Of a stretch of DNA of 41,191 nt, positions 9,928 to 17,854 are shown one piece after another. A program made the position numbers and the translations under genes. The number at the start of each line of letters is the position of its first letter. Within the stretch, counting starts at the first letter, position 1. The stretch comes from Microbacterium sp. 18062 (GTDB lineage Bacteria > Actinomycetota > Actinomycetes > Actinomycetales > Microbacteriaceae), in the NCBI RefSeq assembly GCF_902706225.1, contig NZ_CACSKB010000039.1:1-41191 (forward strand). Reading direction: 5' to 3'. Below the pieces are notes generated by a model. That model was given only the letters and a program-made list of their open reading frames with translations, did no database searches and had not been told where the DNA came from.

Positions 9928-10855
9928 GATTCCACCTCGGGCTTCAGGATCTTGATGTAGATGGCCGCGAACACTGCGCCGAGGACGATCGTCACCGCGG
10001 CGATGGCCGTGCCGTAGCCGACCTGCGCGAACCGGAAGGCCTCCCCTGGTAGGCGAGGACGGGCAGCGTCGAGCTGCGGGTGCCGGGACCGCCGCCGGTC
10101 ATGACCCAGATCAGCCCGAACGTGCCGAGCGTCTGCAGCGTGGTGAGCATGAGGTTCGTCGCGATCGACCGCCGGATGACGGGGAGCGTGATGAGGAAGA
10201 ACCGCTGCACCGAGTTGGTGCCGTCGATCTGGGCGGCCTCCATGATCTCGGGCGGGACCTCGCCGAGGGCGGCGCCGTACACGAGCATCGAGAAGGCCGT
10301 GCCCCGCCAGACGTTGGCGAGGATGACGGCGATCATCGGGTACTCGATGAGCCAGCTGACCGCGCCGAGCCCGACCGAGGTCAGCAGCGAGTTCAGGGTG
10401 CCGTCGGAGGAGAAGAAGGCGTACAGGGCGAAGGCGGCGACGATCTCGGGCAGCACCCACGCGACGACGACGAGCGTTCCCACGATCGTCGAGACCGGCT
10501 TCGCCGAAGCCCGGATGAGGACGGCGAGGGCGAGCCCGAGCACGTTCTGGCCGACGATCGCCGAGAAGAACACGAACACCAGCGTCAGCAGGACGGAGTT
10601 CCAGAAGTCCGCGTCGGAGAAGAGCGCGACGTAGTTGTCGAGACCGATGAACTGGGGGCTCGCCGCGCGATAGCCGGTCAGCGCCGTGTTGGTGAGCGAT
10701 CCCCACAGCGCGAAGACCATCGGGCCCACGAGGAAGATCACCAGCAGGATGAGCGAGGGGATCAGCGGGGTCGACTGCGAGAGCGCCCGGAGGGTGCGCC
10801 GCCTGCCCCCGACCCGGCGAGGGGTCGAGGACAGGCGGGGGGAGGTGGTCGTCAT
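9924..10855 (-). pseudogene. Carbohydrate ABC permease (MalF type), frameshifted
   Basis: The reading frame from ATG 10855 gives a normal MalF-like protein (first helix 'PLIPSLILLVIFLVGPMVFAL', EAA loop 'MEAAQIDGTNSVQRFFLITLP') up to 'STLPVLAYQ'. It then breaks at a C run on the plus strand (10043-10046). The rest, 'EAFRFAQVGYGTAIAAV' to 'KILKPEVES', continues in another frame to the stop at 9924. The 932-nt span is two bases over a multiple of three, so two extra Gs or one missing G would restore about 309-310 residues. Both flanking genes are intact, so this could be a real mutation or a base-calling error. The start lies 4 nt after the binding-protein stop. Confidence 0.85.
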
Positions 10856-10859
10856 GGAC

Positions 10860-12221
10860 TCAGTCGCCCTGCTGCACCTGGGACGATCCGACGATCTTCG
10901 TGAGCGACGAGTCGTAGGCCGCCGTCGCCTCCTCGGCGGTCGCATCGCCGGTGATGACGGACTCGACCGCCTGCTGGAGAGCGCTGGAGATCTGCGAGTA
11001 GTCCGGCGTCGCGGGGCGGAAGTGCGTGTACTGCACGAGGTCCGAGAAGAACGCGAAGGTGGGGTTGTACGACAGGTAGTCGTCCGACTCGGCGACGTCC
11101 GCCCGCACGGCGATCTGGCTGTTCTCGGTGTCGTACTTGAGCGAGTTCTCCTGGTTCAGTGCCATGGCGATGAAGTCGAAGGACGTCTGCGGATAGTCCG
11201 TCTGCGACCCGACGGCCAGGGTCCAACCGCCGGACATCGAGGTGAAGCCGGGCTCGTCGCCATCCTGTGTCGGCATCTTGGCGAGACCGATGGTCTCCTC
11301 CCACTCGGGCCACGCGTTGTCGCCCTCGATCCAGGCCCCGGGCAGCCAGGAGCCGTCGACGGCCATGGCGACCTTGCCCTGCGGCAGCAGCTCGGTCGAG
11401 ACGCGGCTGCCGATCGTGGTGTCGAGTGCGAGGTCCAGCGGCGTGGCCAGGTCCTCGGCGTAGAGGTCCTCGTAGAAGCCGAACGCGTCGGTGAGTCCGG
11501 TCGACTCCGTGATCCACTTCTGCGAGTCGGTGTCGTACAGGGTCGAGTCCGTGCCGTAGACGAGCATCTCGACGCCCTGCATCGACGTCTGCTCGCCGGC
11601 CGCCTTGCTGCCGTAGATGTTGAGCGGGATGACGTCGGGGTCCGACTCCTGAATCGCGCGGGCGGCGTCCAGGATCTCGTCCCAGCCGGTCGGCTGCCAG
11701 TCGGTCGGCAGGCCCGCTGCCGCGAAGATGTCCCTGTTGTAGTAGATCGCGCGGGTGTCGGTGCCCATCGAGACGCCGTAGGTGAGACCGTCGTCGCCGA
11801 GGCCGGCCTCCTTCGCCGCATCGTAGAACTGATCCCAGTCCTCCCACTCGGCGACGTGGTCGTCGATCGGCAGGAGGTAGCCGGCAGCCGCGTCCGAGCG
11901 GATCTGGAAGGTGTCCTCGTAGATCACGTCGGGCGCGGTGTCGGCCGAGCCGTTCATCAGGGCGAGCTTGGTGAAGTACTCGTCCTCGGACTCGATCGGC
12001 TGGAGGTCGACGGTGACCCCGGGATTGGCGGCCTCGAACTCGGGCTTGACCTTCCGGAAGAGGTCGTCGAGCTGGTGGAACGCCGACGTCTTCTGATAGA
12101 CGACCGTGATCGTGCGCTCTCCGGTCTCGTCTCCCGCCGGTGCGCCGGACGAACCGCATCCGGCGAGAGCAATGCCTGTCGTCGCGACGACGGCGAGGAC
12201 GCCGAGTCTCCTGTGTCGCAT
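10860..12221 (-). CDS. Sugar ABC transporter binding lipoprotein
   Basis: A 453-residue family 1 solute-binding protein. It has a short basic N-terminus, a hydrophobic stretch and the lipobox 'IALAGC' with Cys22 as the lipidation site, followed by a Gly/Ser/Ala linker. The mature part has typical features such as 'YTHFRPATPDYSQISSALQ' near the C-terminus. It is the first gene of the mannoside operon and has a strong ribosome site (AAAGGAG on the minus strand, about 8 nt upstream). Given the GH38 enzyme in the operon, the ligand is probably a mannose-containing oligosaccharide; that is inference from context. Confidence 0.92.
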   Translation of the reverse strand: MRHRRLGVLAVVATTGIALAGCGSSGAPAGDETGERTITVVYQKTSAFHQLDDLFRKVKPEFEAANPGVTVDLQPIESEDEYFTKLALMNGSADTAPDVIYEDTFQIRSDAAAGYLLPIDDHVAEWEDWDQFYDAAKEAGLGDDGLTYGVSMGTDTRAIYYNRDIFAAAGLPTDWQPTGWDEILDAARAIQESDPDVIPLNIYGSKAAGEQTSMQGVEMLVYGTDSTLYDTDSQKWITESTGLTDAFGFYEDLYAEDLATPLDLALDTTIGSRVSTELLPQGKVAMAVDGSWLPGAWIEGDNAWPEWEETIGLAKMPTQDGDEPGFTSMSGGWTLAVGSQTDYPQTSFDFIAMALNQENSLKYDTENSQIAVRADVAESDDYLSYNPTFAFFSDLVQYTHFRPATPDYSQISSALQQAVESVITGDATAEEATAAYDSSLTKIVGSSQVQQGD

Positions 12222-12267
12222 ATCCCTGCTCCTTTGCTGGCTGACGGCGCCGTCTCAGCGCCGAACA

Positions 12268-12300
12268 GGATAAATCTATCAAATGGATTAATCCGGTCAA
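12268..12300 (-). promoter_or_regulatory. Promoter with overlapping inverted-repeat operator, mannoside operon
   Basis: Reading the minus strand, -35 TTGACC (12295-12300) and -10 TAGATT (12273-12278) are separated by 16 bp. An inverted repeat covers the promoter: GGATAAATC (12268-12276) and GATTAATCC (12286-12294), 8 of 9 positions matching, with a 9-bp centre. The AT-rich patch stands out from its GC-rich surroundings. The likely ligand is the ROK repressor encoded just upstream. A GC-rich hairpin (12243-12254, GACGGCGCCGTC) lies in the leader. Confidence 0.65.
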
Positions 12301-12336
12301 GTGTCGATTCGGTCACGAGCCGCTCGGGGGTCGGGC

Positions 12337-13560
12337 CTACTGCGTGATGAGCAGATCGGACGGGCGCGCGGTGAACGCCCCGTCGAGCAGAAGGCATGCG
12401 GCGCCGACGGCTGCGGCATCCGCGCCCAGACGCGAGTCGCGCAGGCGCAGCGGATGCAGCGTCCGCACCGCCGTGTCGGAGACGAGACACCGGCGCAGGG
12501 GCTCGCGCAGGACCTGCGACAGGCGTGCCCACACGGGGCCGCCGACGACGACCACCCCGACGTCGAGCATGTTGTCGAGCTGGACGAGCCCGCGGGCGAG
12601 GCGACGAGCGGTCGTCTCGATGACCGCGAGCGCGCGTTCGTCGCCGTCCTCGGCGAGGCCGCGGAGGATGTCGAGCTCGGGTCGGGGATCGATGGGGAGC
12701 GCGTCCGGATCGGGGGGGCCGGTGCGCACGCCCGCCTCGCGCAGCAGGGTGTCGGGCTCGAGCGTCGTGCCGAGGCATCCCGCCATCCCGCACTCGCACC
12801 GCGGGCCTTCGGGGTCGACGTTGAGATGGGCGATGTCGCCCGCGTTCGCGGTGACGCCGCGCACCGGCACGCTGCCGATCGCGATCCCCACGCCGATGCC
12901 GGCTCCGTAGTACAGGAAGATCGCGTCGCCGACGTCGTAGCCGCGGTCGAGCCACAGCTCGCCGACCGCGGCGGCGGTCACGTCCTTCTCGAGCACGACC
13001 GGAAGCCCGATCGTCTTCGCGAGGTCGTCGCGCAGGGCGACGCCGTGCCAGGCGGGCAGCAGAGGGGGATCGATCAGCCGGCCCGCGCCCGCATCGATCG
13101 GACCGGGGGCGGCGACCCCGACCCCGAGGATGCGGGTGCGGTCGATGCCGGATCGATCGATGATGTCGAGCACGGCGTCGCCCATCGAGGCGATGAGCCG
13201 TCCCGCATCCCTCGACCGGCCCGGCGGATGCTCCGCGTGCGCCACGACGGCACCCGCCATGTCGACCACGACGATCGCGTCGACCGCCGGATCGAGGTGC
13301 ACCCCGATCGCGAAGCGGGCGTGGGGACGCAGCCGCAGCAGGGTGCGCGGCTTGCCCGGGCCGGAGATGACCTTGCCGCCCTCGGCGATCAGGCCATCCT
13401 CGGTCAGCCGGCGCGTGACGTTGCTGAGCGTCTGCGCCGACAGCCCCGTCTGGGTCGCGAGCTCGACGCGGCTGAGCCCCTCGGGGGCGCGGCGGATGAG
13501 GTCCAGCACGAGCGTCTGGTTGTAGGTGCCCACGGCGGGCAGGTTCGATCCCGTGCGCAC
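12337..13560 (-). CDS. ROK family transcriptional regulator (NagC/XylR type)
   Basis: A 407-residue protein with an N-terminal winged helix ('RVELATQTGLSAQTLSNVTRRL', about residues 29-50) joined to a complete ROK domain. It keeps the ROK zinc motif in 'CECGMAGC' and the glycine-rich ATP/sugar region 'YYGAGIGVGIAIG'. Proteins of this kind repress sugar operons and release DNA on binding a sugar or sugar phosphate. It sits directly upstream of the mannoside operon and probably binds the operator at 12268-12294. GTG 13560 is chosen because GGAGAGGAG stands just upstream; a longer frame continues but has no family similarity. Confidence 0.9.
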   Translation of the reverse strand: MRTGSNLPAVGTYNQTLVLDLIRRAPEGLSRVELATQTGLSAQTLSNVTRRLTEDGLIAEGGKVISGPGKPRTLLRLRPHARFAIGVHLDPAVDAIVVVDMAGAVVAHAEHPPGRSRDAGRLIASMGDAVLDIIDRSGIDRTRILGVGVAAPGPIDAGAGRLIDPPLLPAWHGVALRDDLAKTIGLPVVLEKDVTAAAVGELWLDRGYDVGDAIFLYYGAGIGVGIAIGSVPVRGVTANAGDIAHLNVDPEGPRCECGMAGCLGTTLEPDTLLREAGVRTGPPDPDALPIDPRPELDILRGLAEDGDERALAVIETTARRLARGLVQLDNMLDVGVVVVGGPVWARLSQVLREPLRRCLVSDTAVRTLHPLRLRDSRLGADAAAVGAACLLLDGAFTARPSDLLITQ

Positions 13561-13589
13561 AGCGGCTCCTCTCCGACGACGACGGTCCA

Positions 13590-13599
13590 CCGGTACCGG
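13590..13599. promoter_or_regulatory. 10-bp palindrome upstream of the ROK regulator
   Basis: CCGGTACCGG is a perfect palindrome 30 nt upstream of the regulator start, in its 109-bp promoter region. It may be an autoregulatory site, but it does not resemble the AT-rich operator of the mannoside operon. Confidence 0.25.
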
Positions 13600-13669
13600 G
13601 TAAAGCGTACGCGCCGACCCGGCCGCGCTCGCGGGGTCGGGCGGTCGTCTGCCGCGCGCGGGCGGCGGC

Positions 13670-14549
13670 TCAGGCGCGGAGGGCGAGCGCTGCGGCCCCC
13701 AGCAACGGGCCGTCGCCGCTGAGCGTCGATCCGCTGATGCGGACGCCTCGCCCGTACGGGTGCGGCGCGGCCGCGTGCGCCGCCGCGGCCACCCGCTCCA
13801 CGTAGTCGTCGGCGACCTGGGCGAAGCCGCCGGCGATGGCGACGGCGTCCAGGTCGTAGAGGGTCGTCGCGATGGCGATCGCCTCGCCGACGGCCTCCGC
13901 CGACCGCGCCACGGCGGCCACGGCGACCGGGTCGGCGTCACGGTACGAGACCGCGAGCTCCTGCCCCGTCGTGCCGGTCCACCCCTGGGCGCGCGCCCAG
14001 GCCACCGAGCGGGTCGCGCGTGCGCACCGGCACCTGGCCGAGGTGGCCGGCGTTCCCGGTGCGTCCCCGGACGGGCGCGCCTCCCGCGATGAACCCGGCG
14101 CCGATCCCCGTCGAGACGACGAGCGCGAGGGCGTCGTCCGCGCCGACGAGGGCGCCGAGCCAGTGCTCGGCGAGGGCGATGCAGGTGCCGTCCAGGGCGA
14201 GCGTGATCGGCGCGCCGGGCAGGAGGTCGCCGAGCAGGTCGTCGATGCCGAGTCCCCGCGCCGAGGGGAGGTTGAGCGGCGAGATCGTCCGCGTGGGGAG
14301 GTCGATCGGACCGGCGCTGCCCACGCCGATCGCGGCGATCCGCGCCGAGAGCGGCGCCGCGGCGAGCGCTGTCCGCGCGGCATCCCGGATGCTCGCCGCG
14401 ATCGCGGCACGGTCGGACTGCGACCCGGTCGGGCGGCGGGTGAGGGTCTCGCGCAGCAGGGCGCCGGTCGCGGAGACGACCGCGGCGTCGACCTTCGTGC
14501 CGCCGATGTCGACGGCGAGGACGAACGCGGGAGGGGTGCTTTCAGACAT
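13670..14549 (-). pseudogene. ROK family sugar kinase, internal deletion and frameshift
   Basis: From ATG 14549 the frame encodes a good ROK kinase N-terminus ('VLAVDIGGTKVDAAVV', 'GSAGPIDLPT', 'STGIGAGFIAGG', 'GNAGHLGQVPV'). The expected CxCGxxGCxE zinc motif and the SG that follows it are absent. Similarity resumes in another frame with 'TRSVAWARAQGWTG' and runs to the family-typical C-terminus ('AIAGGFAQVADDYV', 'GPLLGAAALALRA'). The 880-nt span is one base over a multiple of three and about 20 codons short of the usual 310-320 residues, so the missing piece is probably 62 or 65 nt. The junction lies near 14008-14026 beside a strong palindrome. The intact enzyme would phosphorylate a hexose such as mannose or glucose; as it stands it should be inactive. 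Confidence 0.82.
13984..14001. repeat. 18-bp perfect GC palindrome next to the kinase deletion
   Basis: CCTGGGCGCGCGCCCAGG is its own reverse complement and lies within about 25 bp of the point where the ROK kinase frame breaks. Such palindromes promote replication slippage and also sequencing or assembly drop-out. Confidence 0.7.
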
Positions 14550-14617
14550 GGCCGTGGCTTTCTTGTCGAGCGGACGGTCACCGATCCTAGGGCGCTCGCC
14601 GTCCGCCCGCACGAACG

Positions 14618-14651
14618 ACGAAGGGGCCGCCCGACCGGACGACCCCTTCGT
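14618..14651 (-). terminator. Terminator hairpin downstream of the BI-1-like gene
   Basis: ACGAAGGGG (14618-14626) pairs perfectly with CCCCTTCGT (14643-14651). On the minus strand the hairpin begins 13 nt after the BI-1 stop codon and ahead of the ROK kinase. It separates the two transcription units; there is no long T-run, as is common in high-GC actinobacteria. Confidence 0.6.
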
Positions 14652-14664
14652 GCGAACCCTGCGA

Positions 14665-15576
14665 CTAGTTGTTGCCGCGGAGGATCGCGAGGATGCGGAG
14701 GATCTCGAGGTACAGCCAGACGACCGTGACCATGATGCCGAAGCCGCCCATCCAGCCGTACTGGCGGGGAGCGCCGTTGCGCACGCCCTGCTGGATCGAG
14801 TCGAAGTCGAGCACGAGCGAGTAGGCCGCCATGATGACGACGAGCACGCCGATGATGAGGCCGAGCGGGATGCCGAAGATCGTCGCGCTGCGCAGCCCGA
14901 ACATCTGGTCGGCGGGGAAGACGTTGAACAGCATCAGGCCGACGTTCAGCAGGCTGAAGACGAGGTAGCCGATCATCGCGATCATGAAGACCTTGGTGGC
15001 CTTCTTCGACGCGCGCACCTTGCCGCTGGCGAAGAGCGCCAGGGTCACGCCGACGACGGCCAGGGTCGCCAGCGTCGCCTGGACGACGATGCCGGGCCAC
15101 ATGAACTCGAAGAACGCGGAGATCCCGCCGACGAACAGACCCTCGAACGCCGCATACACGAAGATCAGCGCGGGGCGGACCTTCTTGCGGGAGCCGAAGA
15201 TGACGACCATCGAGAGCACGAAGCCGACGAGCGCACCGATGAGCATGGGGGCGACCGACGGGTTCGGGTTGGCCGTCGTGACGCCCGCCATCGTCCAGAT
15301 CCACCCGGCGACGGCGCCGACGACGAGAACGGCGAACAGGGCGAGGGTCTTGTGGACGGTGTCCTCGACGGTCATGCGACCGGTCTCGACCGCGCCGGCG
15401 GGCGGGCCGGCGTACGCGCCCTCGAGGCGGGCCTCGGTGCCCACGTCCACCTTCTGCGAGGCGGGCGGGGGCGGAGTCAGGCCGATCCCCGCGGCGTTCG
15501 ATCCGCCGGGGTAGGACTTCACGGCGCGCGGGTCTTGGAAGGCCGGATTGTTGAACGCGGGGTTGGACGAAGCCAT
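14665..15576 (-). CDS. Bax inhibitor-1/YccA family membrane protein
   Basis: A 303-residue protein with a soluble, Pro-rich N-terminus of about 70 residues ('SSNPAFNNPAFQDPRAV', then 'GLTPPPPASQ'). Seven predicted hydrophobic segments follow and match the BI-1-like family ('TVHKTLALFAVLVVGAVAGW', 'FVYAAFEGLFVGGIS', 'YSLVLDFDSIQQGV'). The acidic 'LDFDSIQ' near the last helices is the conserved BI-1 signature. The bacterial role is unclear; some relatives are pH-sensitive calcium leak channels. ATG 15576 is preferred on homology; a GTG at 15588 would add four residues. Expression is monocistronic by the hairpin at 14618. Confidence 0.88.
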   Translation of the reverse strand: MASSNPAFNNPAFQDPRAVKSYPGGSNAAGIGLTPPPPASQKVDVGTEARLEGAYAGPPAGAVETGRMTVEDTVHKTLALFAVLVVGAVAGWIWTMAGVTTANPNPSVAPMLIGALVGFVLSMVVIFGSRKKVRPALIFVYAAFEGLFVGGISAFFEFMWPGIVVQATLATLAVVGVTLALFASGKVRASKKATKVFMIAMIGYLVFSLLNVGLMLFNVFPADQMFGLRSATIFGIPLGLIIGVLVVIMAAYSLVLDFDSIQQGVRNGAPRQYGWMGGFGIMVTVVWLYLEILRILAILRGNN

Positions 15577-15729
15577 CGGCTTGATCACACTCCAGGTATC
15601 GGGTGACGGCACGGTGCCGTCAACCCACGATATCCGAGTAATTCCGCGGGTGCGAAGCCGGCGGCTGTGAGTGAGCTTTGAGGCGCGGATGCGGTCGCCG
15701 CAGCGTGCGCCCGAGATGGTCCGCGCGGA

Positions 15730-15742
15730 TACGCTGGGCGCG
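15730..15742 (+). promoter_or_regulatory. -10 box of a leaderless promoter before the phosphodiesterase gene
   Basis: TACGCT (15730-15735) ends 7 nt before ATG 15743 and there is no Shine-Dalgarno sequence in between. It decides the start in favour of 15743 over an ATG 24 codons upstream. Confidence 0.55.
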
Positions 15743-16729
15743 ATGCCTCCCCTCGTGATCGGCCACCGCGGCGCTCCCGGCCACCTCCCCGAGCACACCC
15801 GCTCCTCGTACGACCTCGCGATCGCGAGCGGCGCGGATGCGGTGGAGCCCGACGTCGTGCCGACGAGGGACGGCGTGCTCGTCGTCCGGCACGAGAACGA
15901 GATCTCCGGGACGACCGATGTCGCGGATCGCCCGGAGTTCGCCCATCTGCGCCGGACCAAGCAGTTCGCCGGTCGCACGCAGACCGGGTGGTTCACCGAG
16001 GACTTCACCTGGGCGGAGCTCGCCACCCTCCGGTGCCGCGAGCGGCTGCCGCAGATCCGCGCGGCGAGCGCGGCGCACGACGGCGAGGAGCCGGTGCTCC
16101 GCCTCGTCGACCTGCTCAGGATCCTGGATGCGGCGCCCCGCCGCGTGGGGCTCGTGCTCGAGGTCAAGCACGCCGCGTACTTCGCCGCGATCGGCCTCGA
16201 TCCCGTGCCGCTCATCGAGCGCGACCTCGTCGCGTCCGGATGGGCGGATGCGGCGGCGCCGCTGGTCGTCGAGTCGTTCGAGCCGACGGTGCTCGCCCGG
16301 CTGCGGGAGCGAGGGCTGCCGGGAACGTACATCCAGCTGGTGGAGGCGGACGGCGCCCCGGTCGATCTGCTGCTGAGCCGTGGCGCCGATGCGCCCACCT
16401 ATCGTGAGATCGTGTCGCCGGCGGGCCTGGACCGTCTGGTCGGGCAGGTCGACGGCATCAGCCTGGACAAGAAGCTGATCCTCGCGCCGAACAAGCTCGG
16501 CCGGGTCACGGGACCGGCGCCCGTGGTCGCCGACGCGCGGTCGCGCGGCCTGCGGGTGTACACGTGGACCTGCCGGCCCGAGAACCGGTTCCTCGCCCGG
16601 CAGTTCCGCGCCGGGGGCGAGCCGGCGGCCTTCGGCGACTGGCAGGCGGAATGGGCGATCCTCCGCGACGCCGCCCTCGACGGCGTGTTCGTCGATCACC
16701 CCGACCTCGGGGTCGCGTTCTTCCGCTGA
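15743..16729 (+). CDS. Glycerophosphodiester phosphodiesterase
   Basis: A 328-residue TIM-barrel enzyme of the GDPD family, cleaving glycerophosphodiesters to glycerol 3-phosphate and an alcohol. Catalytic and metal residues are His8 and Arg9 in 'GHRGAPGHLPEHT', Glu35 and Asp37 in 'AVEPDVV', and His50 in 'VVRHE'. Later conserved pieces are 'LVLEVKH', 'VVESFEP' and 'DGVFVDHPDL'. No signal peptide is visible, so it is probably cytoplasmic and acts on lipid head groups or imported diesters. The length suits the GlpQ-like rather than the shorter UgpQ-like branch. Confidence 0.92.
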   Translation: MPPLVIGHRGAPGHLPEHTRSSYDLAIASGADAVEPDVVPTRDGVLVVRHENEISGTTDVADRPEFAHLRRTKQFAGRTQTGWFTEDFTWAELATLRCRERLPQIRAASAAHDGEEPVLRLVDLLRILDAAPRRVGLVLEVKHAAYFAAIGLDPVPLIERDLVASGWADAAAPLVVESFEPTVLARLRERGLPGTYIQLVEADGAPVDLLLSRGADAPTYREIVSPAGLDRLVGQVDGISLDKKLILAPNKLGRVTGPAPVVADARSRGLRVYTWTCRPENRFLARQFRAGGEPAAFGDWQAEWAILRDAALDGVFVDHPDLGVAFFR

Positions 16730-16743
16730 GCGGCGACGTGCGC

Positions 16744-16775
16744 TCCCCTCGCGGGCGGGTGCTTCCCCTCGCGGG
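16744..16775. repeat. Tandem 12-bp repeat, 20-bp period, upstream of the ABC exporter
   Basis: TCCCCTCGCGGG occurs at 16744-16755 and again at 16764-16775. The second copy covers the expected -35 position of the promoter whose -10 is at 16787. A period of about two helical turns puts both copies on the same face of DNA, as for a cooperative regulator. No regulator gene is adjacent. Confidence 0.55.
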
Positions 16776-16786
16776 TGTGCAGTGCA

Positions 16787-16798
16787 TAGGGTGACCGA
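16787..16798 (+). promoter_or_regulatory. -10 box of a leaderless promoter before the ABC exporter genes
   Basis: TAGGGT (16787-16792) ends 6 nt before GTG 16799. No ribosome-binding sequence is present in the gap. Confidence 0.55.
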
Positions 16799-17854
16799 GT
16801 GACCTCACCCGGAATCGATGTCGTCGACGTGCGCCGTTCCTTCGGCTCGGTGGATGCGGTCCGGGGCATCACCCTGACGGCGCAGCCCGGCCGCGTGACC
16901 GGGCTGATCGGCCCGAACGGCGCAGGCAAGACGACGCTGCTGCTCATGCTCGCCTCGCTGCTGAGCCCGGATGCGGGCAGCATCCGGATCGCGGGCGTCG
17001 ACCCGGTGTCCGACCCGGCGGGCGCGCGCCGCCTGCTCGGCTGGATGCCGGACGCGCTCGGCGCCTGGCCTGCGCTCACCGCCCGCGAGACCATCGCGGT
17101 GTCGGCGCGGCTGTACGGCATGACGAAGGCGGATGCGGCGGCCCGCGCCTCGGCTCTGCTGGCCCACGTGGGCCTCGCCGAGCTCGCCGACGCCCCGGCG
17201 CGGGTGCTCTCGCGCGGGCAGAAGCAACGGCTGGGGCTGGCCCGCGCGCTCGTGCACGACCCGCAGGTGCTGCTGCTCGACGAGCCCGCCTCGGGCCTCG
17301 ACCCGCAGGCGCGGATCGACCTGCGCCGGCTGCTGCGCGGTTTCGCGGCCGCCGGGCGCACGGTGCTCGTCTCGAGTCACGTCCTGGCGGAGCTGGAGGA
17401 GCTCGTCGACGACGCGGTGTTCGTGGTCGCCGGACGCTCGGTGAGCGATCCGGGGGCGGCCGGCTCGTCGCAGCGTGCGCGACCCTGGCGCGTGCGCACG
17501 GCGGGGGAGCCCGCATCCGTCGTCACGATCGCGGGAGCGCTGGGACTGCGCCCCGACGACATCGCCCGTGACCGGGAGGCGTTCGTCGTCGCGTTCACGG
17601 GGGAGGACGCCGCGGCCCTCGGCCTGCGGGCGCTGATCGAGGCGGGGCTCCCGGTCGTCGAGTTCGCCCCCGCGGTGGGGCGCCTCGAGCAGGCGTTCCT
17701 CGACCTCGGCGGCTCGCCGGTGCCCGATCCCGTTCCGGACGTCGGGCGGACGGCTCCCGATCCCGCCCCTCCCGTGCCGGAGCCAAACCCTCCCGCGCCG
17801 GATCCCGGCGCCCCCGCCGACGGCGACCGCACACCCCCGGAGGGACGGGCATGA
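16799..17854 (+). CDS. ABC-2 type transporter ATP-binding protein
   Basis: A 351-residue ATPase with Walker A 'GPNGAGKTT' (Lys44), signature 'LSRGQKQRLGLARA', Walker B 'VLLLDEPASGLDP' and H-loop 'SSHVL'. The signature deviates from LSGGQ (LSRGQ), which is common in this exporter class. After the nucleotide-binding domain comes a regulatory C-terminal part, then an unusual tail of about 45 residues from 'GGSPVPDPVPD' onward made almost only of Pro, Asp, Ala and Gly. The partner permease starts inside the stop codon (4-nt overlap). The substrate is unknown. Confidence 0.9.
   Translation: MTSPGIDVVDVRRSFGSVDAVRGITLTAQPGRVTGLIGPNGAGKTTLLLMLASLLSPDAGSIRIAGVDPVSDPAGARRLLGWMPDALGAWPALTARETIAVSARLYGMTKADAAARASALLAHVGLAELADAPARVLSRGQKQRLGLARALVHDPQVLLLDEPASGLDPQARIDLRRLLRGFAAAGRTVLVSSHVLAELEELVDDAVFVVAGRSVSDPGAAGSSQRARPWRVRTAGEPASVVTIAGALGLRPDDIARDREAFVVAFTGEDAAALGLRALIEAGLPVVEFAPAVGRLEQAFLDLGGSPVPDPVPDVGRTAPDPAPPVPEPNPPAPDPGAPADGDRTPPEGRA

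Noticed and set aside
6565..9960. A 1131-codon open frame on the plus strand, antisense to the alpha-mannosidase and permease
   Set aside because: The minus-strand genes keep catalytic residues; the plus frame is rich in Arg, Glu, Asp and Val without any recognisable domain.
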